From assembly GCF_003050925.1 (NCBI RefSeq), contig NZ_QAOV01000012.1, positions 155,538 to 219,537 of the forward strand: 64,000 bases of DNA. Reading direction: 5' to 3'. Origin of the DNA: Pseudomonas sp. GV085 (GTDB lineage: Bacteria > Pseudomonadota > Gammaproteobacteria > Pseudomonadales > Pseudomonadaceae). This document shows, piece after piece, positions 7,649 to 16,951 of the stretch; the stretch's first letter is position 1, and each line of letters begins with the position of its first letter. A program made the translations under genes and the position numbers. The notes below the pieces were generated by a model. That model did not search any database. It was not told where the DNA came from and saw nothing but the letters and a program-made list of their open reading frames with translations.

Positions 7649-9832
7649 TTAAACGGCTTCCAGCTTGGCGTAACCCAACATCAGCCACTTGCTGCCTTCG
7701 CTGAAGTTCACCTGCACCCGGGCCTGAGCCCCGGCACCTTCGAAGTTCAGGATCACGCCGTCACCGAAGATGGAGTGACGTACGGTCTGGCCAAGGCTGA
7801 AGCCGGTCTGCGGAATCTCGCTGCCGCTGAACAGGTTGCTGCCACTCATCGACTGGTTGCCACCAAACGGACGGCTGACGCTGTTGGACAGCCGCACTTC
7901 CTGAATCAGGCCTTTCGGAACCTCGCGTACGAAGCGCGACACTTTGTTGTAGGTCTCGCTGCCATAAAGGCGTCGGGTTTCGGCAAAGGTCATCACCAGA
8001 TTCTGCATGGCCCGGGTGATGCCGACGTAGGCCAGGCGACGCTCTTCCTCAAGGCGGCCGGGTTCTTCCAGGCTCATCTTGTGCGGGAACAGGCCTTCTT
8101 CCATGCCCACCAGGAACACGTAAGGGAACTCCAGGCCTTTGGCGCTGTGCAGGGTCATCAGTTGAATGCTGTCTTCGTGCTCGTCGGCCTGGGTATCGCC
8201 AGCCTCCAGCGACGCGTGACCGAGGAACGCTGCCAATGGCGTCAGGTCTTCGTCTTCTTCGCTGTTTTCGAAGTTGCGCGCGGCGCTGACCAGTTCCTCA
8301 AGGTTTTCTACCCGGGCCTGGCCTTTCTCGCCTTTTTCCGCTTCGTGATAGGCGATCAGCCCCGACTGCTCGATGACGGTCTGGGTCATCAGGTGCAGCG
8401 GCATATCCATGCACTTGGCGGAGAGGTTCTCGATCAGCTCGATAAACGCGCCAAGGGCGCCGGCCGCGCGACCGGTCAGGCCTTTGTTGGCCACCAGTTG
8501 GCGCATCGCTTCCCACATCGACACGTCGCTGTGGCGCGCATGGTCGCGGATCGCTTCGACGGTTTTTTCGCCGATACCACGGGCCGGCACGTTGATGACC
8601 CGTTCCAGCGCGGCGTCGTTGCCCCGTCCTTCGAGCAACCGCAGGTAAGCCATGGCGTTCTTGATTTCGGCGCGTTCGAAGAAGCGTTGACCGCCATAGA
8701 TACGGTATGGGATGCGCTCGCGCAGCAAAGCTTCTTCCAGAACCCGCGATTGGGCGTTGGAGCGATACAAAATCGCGATATCGCTGCGAGACAAGCCGGT
8801 TTTCAGCGCACTTTCGATGGTTTCGACAACGTAGCGGGCTTCGTCATGTTCGTTGAACGCGGCGTACAAATTGATCGCTTCGCCTTCGCCGCCATCGGTC
8901 CAGAGTTCTTTGCCCAGGCGCCCGGTGTTGTTGGCGATCAAGGCGTTGGCAGCCTTCAGGATACCCGCGGTGGAGCGATAGTTTTGCTCCAGGCGAATGG
9001 TTTCGGCGTCCGGGAAGTCTTCGGAATACTGGTAGATGTTCTCGATTTTCGCGCCGCGCCAGCCGTAGATCGACTGGTCATCGTCGCCCACCACCATCAG
9101 GCTGTCGCCGCCCTTGGCCAGCAGGCGCAACCAGGCGTATTGCACGGCGTTGGTATCCTGGAACTCGTCCACCAGAATGTGCCGGAAGCGCTTCTGATAG
9201 TGCGCCAGCAGCCCCGGATGATCGCGCCATAGGTCGAGAGCACGCAGCAGTAGTTCGGAGAAGTCGATAACGCCTGCGCGCAGGCAAGCGGCCTCGTAGG
9301 CTTCATAAATGCCGCGCATGGTCGCCAGGAACAGGTCGCCGCTGGCTTGAATGTGTTGCGGACGCAGGCCTTCGTCTTTCTGCCCGTTGATGAACCACTG
9401 GGCCTGACGGGCCGGCCAGCGCTGTTCGTCCAGACCTAGCTCGCGGATCACCCGCTTGACCAGCCGTTGCTGGTCGTCGCTGTCGAGAATCTGGAACGTC
9501 TGGCTTAAGCCCGCTTCCTGCCAGTGCGCCCGCAACAAGCGGTGCGCCAGGCCGTGGAAGGTGCCGACCCACATGCCGGCCGGGTTGATACCCATCAGCT
9601 GCTCGATGCGCTGGCGCATCTCGGCAGCGGCCTTGTTGGTGAAGGTCACCGACAGGATGGAGTGGGGCGAGGCGTTTTCGACCTGGATCAACCAGGCGAT
9701 ACGGTGCACCAGCACTCGGGTTTTACCGGAACCAGCACCGGCCAGGACCAACTGACGACCCACGGGGGCTGCTACAGCCTGGCGTTGGGCATCGTTGAGG
9801 GAGTTCAGCAGAAGGGAGAGATCATCGCGCAT
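7649..9832 (-). CDS. uvrD: DNA helicase II UvrD
   Basis: 727 residues, the family length. It is a 3'-to-5' SF1A helicase used in mismatch and nucleotide-excision repair. Visible motifs: AGAGSGKT (Walker A, residues 31-38), VTFTNKAAAEM (Ia), DEFQDTN near 220 (II), VVGDDDQSIYGWRGA (III), LEQNYRS (IV), LMTLHSAKGLEFPYVF (V) and EERRLAYVGITRA (VI). The C-terminal tail (FSLGQTVRHSIFGDGVIL...) is the UvrD Tudor-like domain. Nothing is missing. It is a single gene on the minus strand, upstream of a REP pair. Confidence 0.97.
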   Translation of the reverse strand: MRDDLSLLLNSLNDAQRQAVAAPVGRQLVLAGAGSGKTRVLVHRIAWLIQVENASPHSILSVTFTNKAAAEMRQRIEQLMGINPAGMWVGTFHGLAHRLLRAHWQEAGLSQTFQILDSDDQQRLVKRVIRELGLDEQRWPARQAQWFINGQKDEGLRPQHIQASGDLFLATMRGIYEAYEAACLRAGVIDFSELLLRALDLWRDHPGLLAHYQKRFRHILVDEFQDTNAVQYAWLRLLAKGGDSLMVVGDDDQSIYGWRGAKIENIYQYSEDFPDAETIRLEQNYRSTAGILKAANALIANNTGRLGKELWTDGGEGEAINLYAAFNEHDEARYVVETIESALKTGLSRSDIAILYRSNAQSRVLEEALLRERIPYRIYGGQRFFERAEIKNAMAYLRLLEGRGNDAALERVINVPARGIGEKTVEAIRDHARHSDVSMWEAMRQLVANKGLTGRAAGALGAFIELIENLSAKCMDMPLHLMTQTVIEQSGLIAYHEAEKGEKGQARVENLEELVSAARNFENSEEDEDLTPLAAFLGHASLEAGDTQADEHEDSIQLMTLHSAKGLEFPYVFLVGMEEGLFPHKMSLEEPGRLEEERRLAYVGITRAMQNLVMTFAETRRLYGSETYNKVSRFVREVPKGLIQEVRLSNSVSRPFGGNQSMSGSNLFSGSEIPQTGFSLGQTVRHSIFGDGVILNFEGAGAQARVQVNFSEGSKWLMLGYAKLEAV

Positions 9833-10089
9833 CAGGGCATTCTAGGGGGCGGCGACACACCGGGCAAACCCCGCTTCGCTTTAGCCGATGAAAGTTAAGT
9901 GAAGGACGACCGGTCGGTCATGGGCTGCAGGCGTTGGCGGGGCGTGTCCACAGCGTTTTCAGGGGTGTCGGCGGCTGAAAAAATTTGGCCATTTATTGAT
10001 CGGCAGCAGTTTGGTCCGGGCCATTGCTTGTGTATGCTCCGAGCAGTTTCGGGCCCATGCTCATCATTATAAGAACAAGAACATTGCCT

Positions 10090-12960
10090 ATGACCCTCAG
10101 CTTCGACCTGTCGGGCCCTATCGTGGAGCCCAGGGCCATCCGTAAGCAGTACGCCATGGAAATGGCGGTCGAACGCACGCGCCTGTTGTATCAGGGCTCG
10201 CTGCTGCCCACGTTGTTCATGCTGATCAATGGCCTGGTCTGTGCCGGTTTGCTCTGGAGCCCGCAGCGCTATTTCCTGGTCAGCGTATGGCTAGTGTGGT
10301 TGTTGTCTTTGGTGGCATTGCGAGTGATTCAGGTCGCAGCCTTCGATTCGGCCATTCCCAACCGTCAGGCCCATCCCATTTGGCGACGGATGTTTTTGCT
10401 GGGCTCCGGCCTCACGGGCCTGACCCTGGCGGGTGCCGGCATCGCCCTGGTTCCCGCCGATAACTTCATTCAGCAAGCCTGGGTCTTCGGCCTCATCGGT
10501 GCCGCAGCGCTCTCGGCCAGTGTTGCTTATGCGGTCAGTTTGCCGGCATTTCTGTCATTTACCTTGCCCTGCCTGTTGCCGGCCATCGCCTATATGTTTT
10601 GGGGGGCTGACGAACAGCAGCAAGGTTGGGGCTGGTTCGGGCTGATCCTGCTCGGTGCATTGAGCGTGGTTGCCTGGCAAGTCAATCGATTGATCGATCG
10701 GGGCTTGATGCGACGCTTTCAGAATCAGGCACTGATCGAGCATCTGCAGCAGGCACAAAGCTGCAGTGATCAGCTCAATCAGAAGTTGGCCAAGGAGATT
10801 GAACAGCGTCGGCGTGCCGAAACCGAATTGCGAGAAATCCAGATCGACCTGGAAAACCGTGTCGCTCAGCGCAGTCTGGAACTGGACGCCGCCAACCAGG
10901 CGCTGAGCAAGAGTGAGGCGCGTCTGGCGCTGGCATTGAAGGCCAGCGAGTTGGGGTTGTGGGACTGGAATCTGCAAACTGACGAAGTCCATCACACGCA
11001 GATTCAGGAATTGTTCGGCCTGGAGCCTGAACAGGTCACGGCAATACTGCGTCACCTCAAGCCGCGCCTTCATCCCGAGGATCTTCCTGCGCTGAAAAGG
11101 GCGCTGGTCGAGCATTTGAAGGGCCGCACCGAGGACTATCAAATCGAGTATCGCGTGCGGCATGGCGACGGCCACTGGGTCTGGATCGAGGACCGCGGGC
11201 GGGCGGTCGAGCGTGCCAAAAACGGCCGGGTGATTCGCATGGTCGGCACTCGCCGCGACATCAGCGTCAGCAAAGGCCTGGAAGAGCAGCTGCAACTGGC
11301 GGCGACCGTGTTCGAGGCGGCCAGCGAAGGGATCGTGATTTTCGATCCGAACTACGCCCTGATCGCGATCAATCAAGCCTTCAGTCGGGTGACCGGCTAT
11401 GACATCGAGGACATGATCGGACGCAATGTCATTGAGCTGCCATGTAGTCGCGATGCGCGTCGGCATTACGCCGCAATACATCAGGCGCTGGAGCAGCAAG
11501 GCAACTGGCAGGGCGAATTGGTGGAAACCCGCAAGAACGGCGAGATGTATCCGCAATGGCTGCAACTGAATGCTGTGCGTGATACTCGGGGAAATGTCAG
11601 CCATATTGTGGGCTTTTTCGCCGATCTCTCAGCCCGTCGAGAATCCGAAGAGCGAATGCGCTATCTGACCCATTACGACGAACTTACCGGTCTGGCCAAT
11701 CGTTCGATGTTCCGCGAGCGACTCAGTGAGGCTCATCAACGAGTGAGGCAGGGCGGTTATCGCAGCCTGGCATTGCTGCACATCAATCTCGATCGATTCA
11801 AGCAACTCAACGACAGCCTGGGGCATGAAGTCGCCGATCAGTTGCTGCAGAAAATATCCCGGCGGCTGGTGAATGCATTGCCTGAAGCAGACACCATCGC
11901 GCGCCTTTCCGGTGATGAGTTTGCCGTGCTGTTCAACTCTTACGGCAACCTTTCGAGCCTGGCCCGGGTGGCGACTCGCCTGGCGAGCAAGCTGCGTTTG
12001 CCGGTGACGATTGAGGGGCATGAACTGGTGGTCAGCGTGTCGATGGGCATCAGCTTGTTGCCGGACAGCGCCCGGGAAATTTCTGCATTGGTCAGTCAGT
12101 CGAACATGGCCATGCAGCACGCCAAACACCTGGGTGGTAATAATTTCCAGTTTTATACCGACAGTTTGCAAGCCAGCACGCTGGAGCGGTTACAGCTGGA
12201 AAACCATTTGCGCAAGGCCGTCGAAGAACAACAGTTGAAGGTCTTTTACCAACCCAAGCTGTGCCTTGCCACGGGCAAGCTCAATGCCGCCGAGGCGTTG
12301 GTGCGCTGGGATCATCCGACCATGGGCCGTGTGCCGCCGGGGGACTTCATCGGCCTGGCTGAAGAAACCGGATTGATCGGCCCGATCGGTGAGTTCGTGC
12401 TGCGTCAGGCCTGCTGGCAAGCCTGTGAGTGGCAGCGGGAGGGGCTTGAGGCGATTCGGGTGTCGGTCAACTTGTCAGTGCATCAATTGCGCCAGGGCAA
12501 ATTGGTCAGCCTGGTGCGGCAGGTGCTGGAAGAAACCGGGCTGGCACCGCATCTCCTGGAGCTGGAGCTCACTGAAAGCCAGTTGCTGGACAGCGTCGAG
12601 CACATCATCGCCACCTTCCAGCAGTTGCGTGATCTCGGGGTGAAACTGGCCATTGATGATTTTGGCACTGGCTACTCCTCCCTGAGCTACCTCAAGCGTA
12701 TCCCGGTGGATTACGTGAAGATCGACCAAGCCTTTATCCGCGGGTTGGGAGAGGGCACCGAGGATGCGGCGATCACCCGGGCGATCATTGCCATGGCTCA
12801 CGGCCTGAAGCTGAAGGTCGTGGCGGAAGGGGTGGAGCGGGAAGAACAGCTTGAGTTCCTGAAAGCCGAGCGCTGCGATGAAGTGCAGGGCTATTTGATC
12901 AGCCGGCCCATCGAGTCGCAGGCGCTGGCGATCCTGTTGCGAGAGCAATGTTCGAATTGA
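10090..12960 (+). CDS. Membrane PAS-PAS-GGDEF-EAL protein (cyclic-di-GMP turnover)
   Basis: 956 residues from the ATG at 10090. Order: hydrophobic N-terminal sensor of about six membrane segments (about 35-215), a coiled coil (about 225-285), two PAS domains (about 285-395 and 405-515), GGDEF (about 520-690) and EAL (about 700-950). The GGDEF signature is SGDEF near residue 606, a variant seen in both active and inactive cyclases. The EAL side is intact: EALVRW, ELTES, DDFGTGYSS, VKIDQ and AEGVE, so phosphodiesterase activity is likely. The start has a weak ribosome site; upstream in-frame codons are less family-like. The signal sensed is unknown. Confidence 0.9.
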   Translation: MTLSFDLSGPIVEPRAIRKQYAMEMAVERTRLLYQGSLLPTLFMLINGLVCAGLLWSPQRYFLVSVWLVWLLSLVALRVIQVAAFDSAIPNRQAHPIWRRMFLLGSGLTGLTLAGAGIALVPADNFIQQAWVFGLIGAAALSASVAYAVSLPAFLSFTLPCLLPAIAYMFWGADEQQQGWGWFGLILLGALSVVAWQVNRLIDRGLMRRFQNQALIEHLQQAQSCSDQLNQKLAKEIEQRRRAETELREIQIDLENRVAQRSLELDAANQALSKSEARLALALKASELGLWDWNLQTDEVHHTQIQELFGLEPEQVTAILRHLKPRLHPEDLPALKRALVEHLKGRTEDYQIEYRVRHGDGHWVWIEDRGRAVERAKNGRVIRMVGTRRDISVSKGLEEQLQLAATVFEAASEGIVIFDPNYALIAINQAFSRVTGYDIEDMIGRNVIELPCSRDARRHYAAIHQALEQQGNWQGELVETRKNGEMYPQWLQLNAVRDTRGNVSHIVGFFADLSARRESEERMRYLTHYDELTGLANRSMFRERLSEAHQRVRQGGYRSLALLHINLDRFKQLNDSLGHEVADQLLQKISRRLVNALPEADTIARLSGDEFAVLFNSYGNLSSLARVATRLASKLRLPVTIEGHELVVSVSMGISLLPDSAREISALVSQSNMAMQHAKHLGGNNFQFYTDSLQASTLERLQLENHLRKAVEEQQLKVFYQPKLCLATGKLNAAEALVRWDHPTMGRVPPGDFIGLAEETGLIGPIGEFVLRQACWQACEWQREGLEAIRVSVNLSVHQLRQGKLVSLVRQVLEETGLAPHLLELELTESQLLDSVEHIIATFQQLRDLGVKLAIDDFGTGYSSLSYLKRIPVDYVKIDQAFIRGLGEGTEDAAITRAIIAMAHGLKLKVVAEGVEREEQLEFLKAERCDEVQGYLISRPIESQALAILLREQCSN

Positions 12961-13091
12961 ATGGGCTGATTCCCGTCGGGTTTTGTGGGGCGACGTAAAG
13001 CCTTGCGACCAGGGCATCAGTGCTACATGAAGCGCGGGCACGTGAAATCGAGGGATTCGGTAACGCATTGAGCAGGCAAAAAGCCGATTCA

Positions 13092-13106
13092 TGTAGTATA
13101 ACTACA
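13092..13106. promoter_or_regulatory. RpiR/HexR-type palindromic operator upstream of rccR
   Basis: TGTAGT-ATA-ACTACA is a perfect palindrome 47 nt before the rccR start. It has the form of the binding sites known for HexR and its paralogue RccR (TGTARTnnnAYTACA-like). A further partial half-site (TGCTACAT) follows at about 13111. Its position suggests autoregulation; protein binding is inferred. Confidence 0.75.
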
Positions 13107-13153
13107 AGCGTGCTACATCCCCGGCACCTGCCAATAACAAAGAGTCCAGCCCC

Positions 13154-14020
13154 TTGAATCTGCTGCAACACATCGCCCAGTCTCGCCACCTGTTACGCAA
13201 GTCGGAGCTCAAGGTCGCCGACCACGTGCTGCTTGATCCTGCGGCCGTGATGCACAGCTCCATGGCCGACCTGGCCCACAGCGTGGGCATCAGCGAGCCG
13301 ACCATCGTGCGCTTCTGCCGCGCCATCGGTTGTTCCGGGTTTCAGGACCTGAAACTCAAGCTGGCCCAGAGCCTGGCGGCAGGTGCGAGTTTCGGCCAGT
13401 TTGCGATCCATGAGGATGATTCGGTCGCCGACTACAGCCTGAAAATTTTCGACACCACCCTGCATACGCTGATGGAGGTTCGCGAGAAACTCGATCCGCT
13501 GGAGTTGCAGCGGGCAGTGACACTGATGTCCCAGGCCCAGCGTGTCGAGTTCTACGGCTTCGGCGCCTCGGGTGCGGTCGCGGCGGACGCCCAGCACAAG
13601 TTCTTCCGCTTGCTGCTCACCGCTGCGGCGTATTCCGACCCGCACATGCAGGCGATGTCGGCCGTAACGCTCAAGCCAACCGACGTGGCGATCTGCATTT
13701 CCCAATCCGGGCGCTCCAAGGACCTGTTGATCACCGCCAACCTGGTGCGTGAAAGCGGTGCCTCGTTGATCACCTTGTGCCCGAGCCAGACACCGTTGGC
13801 CGAGCTGTCTACGGTCAATCTGGCTATCGATGTGCATGAAGACACCGAAATCTATACGCCGCTGACTTCGCGTATCGCCCACCTGGTGGTGATCGACGTG
13901 CTGGCGATGGGCGTAGCCATGGCCCGTGGCCCGAGCCTGGTCAACCACCTCAAGAGCGTCAAGCGCAGCCTGCGCAGCTTGCGGTTGTCGCCCAAGTCGG
14001 TGAAAGCGCTGGACGACTGA
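13154..14020 (+). CDS. rccR: RpiR-family regulator, HexR paralogue (RccR type)
   Basis: 288 residues. N-terminal RpiR helix-turn-helix domain (residues 1-77; SVGISEPTIVRFCRAIGCSGFQDLK is the recognition region) and a C-terminal SIS sugar-phosphate domain (about 125-260; FYGFGASGAVAADAQHKFFRL, ISQSGRSKDLL). The start codon is TTG, set by the conserved N-terminus MNLLQHIAQS. HexR proper usually sits beside zwf; this copy sits beside pycR-pycA, as in PAO1 (PA5438). I recall RccR being described in P. fluorescens as a KDPG-responsive regulator of pyruvate and glyoxylate-shunt genes. The assignment rests on context and on the operator in front. Confidence 0.85.
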   Translation: MNLLQHIAQSRHLLRKSELKVADHVLLDPAAVMHSSMADLAHSVGISEPTIVRFCRAIGCSGFQDLKLKLAQSLAAGASFGQFAIHEDDSVADYSLKIFDTTLHTLMEVREKLDPLELQRAVTLMSQAQRVEFYGFGASGAVAADAQHKFFRLLLTAAAYSDPHMQAMSAVTLKPTDVAICISQSGRSKDLLITANLVRESGASLITLCPSQTPLAELSTVNLAIDVHEDTEIYTPLTSRIAHLVVIDVLAMGVAMARGPSLVNHLKSVKRSLRSLRLSPKSVKALDD

Positions 14021-14047
14021 CGTCGTCGTAAGGTCGTTCCGACCTTA

Positions 14048-14111
14048 ATCGCGAGCAGGCTCGCTCCCACCTTTGACCGCGATCTCCTGTGGGAGCGAGC
14101 CTGCTCGCGAT
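14048..14111. repeat. REP palindrome pair (GTGGGAGCGAGC family)
   Basis: ATCGCGAGCAGGCTCGCTCCCAC and its exact inverse flank an 18-nt spacer, just after the rccR stop. The compact pair could act as a 3' stabiliser for rccR mRNA. Confidence 0.85.
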
Positions 14112-14221
14112 GGCGTCCTCGAATACGACGCAATTTTCATCAGTCTGTAACCCCCGAGCCGCCAAACCGTCATCCCCCGCGCCTATCTTGAAACTCCCGT
14201 ACTCGCCTTGGGAGACTCGAA

Positions 14222-14431
14222 ATGGCCATGCCCTACGAAGAACGCAACAGCGCTGTCAGAACCCGTCGCCAGCAAGAAGATCAGCGCCGCATGGAATTCC
14301 GTCGCGCCATCGAAGATCGCTGCGAACGCCGTCAGCTTCTGGCCGAAATCGGCGATTTTCCGGAGTTGGAACTCAATTTCTGGCAGGCATCTGCCTCGAC
14401 TTCCCGTCGAAACGCTCAGCCAGTGCGCTGA
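14222..14431 (+). CDS. Small highly charged protein, PA3496-like
   Basis: 69 residues, rich in Arg and Glu (PYEERNSAVRTRRQQEDQ, RRAIEDRCERRQLLAEIG), ending FPELELNFWQASAS. This matches my memory of a small pseudomonad family named after PA3496 (putative envelope integrity). There is no signal peptide or membrane segment. GGGAG lies 8 nt before the ATG. Its last 59 nt overlap the 3' end of pycR on the opposite strand. Function is unproven. Confidence 0.7.
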   Translation: MAMPYEERNSAVRTRRQQEDQRRMEFRRAIEDRCERRQLLAEIGDFPELELNFWQASASTSRRNAQPVR

Positions 14432-15335
14432 TTTGAATCCGCTCACTACGGATAAACGCCAGGAAGGCGTGAGCCACCGGTGACAGGCGTTTCGCCTTGG
14501 CCTGCACCAGGCACCAACTGCGAAACAGTGGCAGCTCTTCGACCGGTAGCTCGATCAGCCCGCCGGTTGCCAGTTCAAGGCTCAGGGCGTGGCGCGTCAA
14601 CAGCGCAACGCCCAGGCCTGCCAGTACACATTCGCGCTGAGCTTCGGCAGACGAGACTTCCTGAGTCTGGTTGAAGTGCACGCGCTTCTCTTTGAAGTAT
14701 TCTTCGCACGCAAGCCGCGTCCCGGAGCCTGGCTCACGCAGCAGCAGTGTGTAGGGCTCGAGATCCTGCAAGCGCAGCGGCCCCATATGACACAGCGGGT
14801 GATCCGGTGGCGCCACGGCGACGATCGGGTTGTTCAGGAACGGCAGGAATTCCAGGCCCATGTCCTGCGGCACCATGGACATGATCACCAGGTCGTCGCG
14901 GTTGTCCGACAGGCGCCGGATCACCTGGCCGCGATTGACCACCGTCAGTTGCAGGTTCACTTCCGGGTGCTGGCGTTTGAATGCGGCAAACAAGTGCGGC
15001 ACGAAATATTTGGCGCTGGACTCAATCGCCAGCTTCAATTGCCCCTGCAACGAGCCCTGCATGTCCGACAGCTGCATGTCGAGGTTTTCCAGGCGTCCGA
15101 AAATATCCCGGCTGGCCCGCTGTAACGCTTCAGCTGCCTCGGTCATGTAGAGTTTTTTGCCGACGTAATCGAACAAAGGCTGGCCAATCAGCTCTTCAAG
15201 TTGACGAATCTGCAGGCTGACGGCAGGTTGTGTGAGCGACATTTCGTCGGCTGCGCGGCTGTAGGAGCGCAAATCACAGACCTCGTTGAAGATCTGCAAT
15301 TGACGCAAAGTCATACGCATCAATGACTTACGCAT
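14373..15335 (-). CDS. pycR: LysR-family regulator PycR
   Basis: 320 residues. N-terminal winged helix-turn-helix (MTLRQLQIFNEVCDLRSYSRAA, DEMSLTQPAVSLQIRQLEEL) and a C-terminal substrate-binding domain. It is divergent from pycA; the same arrangement in PAO1 (PA5437-PA5436) gave it the name PycR. The 189-nt intergenic region contains two inverted repeats suited to a dimeric LysR protein. The start at 15335 is preceded by a weak GAGAG; two further in-frame ATGs follow within seven codons. It overlaps the small gene at 14222-14431 tail to tail. Confidence 0.85.
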   Translation of the reverse strand: MRKSLMRMTLRQLQIFNEVCDLRSYSRAADEMSLTQPAVSLQIRQLEELIGQPLFDYVGKKLYMTEAAEALQRASRDIFGRLENLDMQLSDMQGSLQGQLKLAIESSAKYFVPHLFAAFKRQHPEVNLQLTVVNRGQVIRRLSDNRDDLVIMSMVPQDMGLEFLPFLNNPIVAVAPPDHPLCHMGPLRLQDLEPYTLLLREPGSGTRLACEEYFKEKRVHFNQTQEVSSAEAQRECVLAGLGVALLTRHALSLELATGGLIELPVEELPLFRSWCLVQAKAKRLSPVAHAFLAFIRSERIQISALAERFDGKSRQMPARN

Positions 15336-15361
15336 TTTATCGTTGCTCTCGTCGTTGGCTG

Positions 15362-15392
15362 GTGCATCAACTATAAGTCTTTACTTATGCAC
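15362..15392. promoter_or_regulatory. Nested inverted repeats in the pycR-pycA intergenic region
   Basis: GTGCAT and ATGCAC bracket an inner perfect repeat ATAAGT-CTTT-ACTTAT (15373-15388). It lies 27-57 nt upstream of the pycR start, so it suits LysR-type autoregulation. Binding is inferred. Confidence 0.55.
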
Positions 15393-15447
15393 GACCCAAT
15401 TTTTATTCATTTTTGTTAATCCCTTGTGGGCGCTAGTGTGGACCTGC

Positions 15448-15469
15448 GACCAAATTGAAACATTTGGTC
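15448..15469. promoter_or_regulatory. Perfect 8-bp palindrome upstream of pycA
   Basis: GACCAAAT-TGAAAC-ATTTGGTC is a perfect inverted repeat with a 6-nt spacer, ending 55 nt before the pycA start. Its position close to the expected pycA promoter suits an operator. PycR or RccR are candidate binders, but the site does not resemble the RccR palindrome at 13092. Confidence 0.6.
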
Positions 15470-15524
15470 ACTCGTCGGCCTGATCTAGCAGGTCGTGGGT
15501 ACACCGGCTCAAGGGAACCTCCAA

Positions 15525-16940
<1,416 letters not shown>

Positions 16941-16951
16941 GGAATAGAACA

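Noticed and set aside
7643..9232. Long open frame antisense to uvrD
   Set aside because: Shadow of uvrD, which has all helicase motifs.
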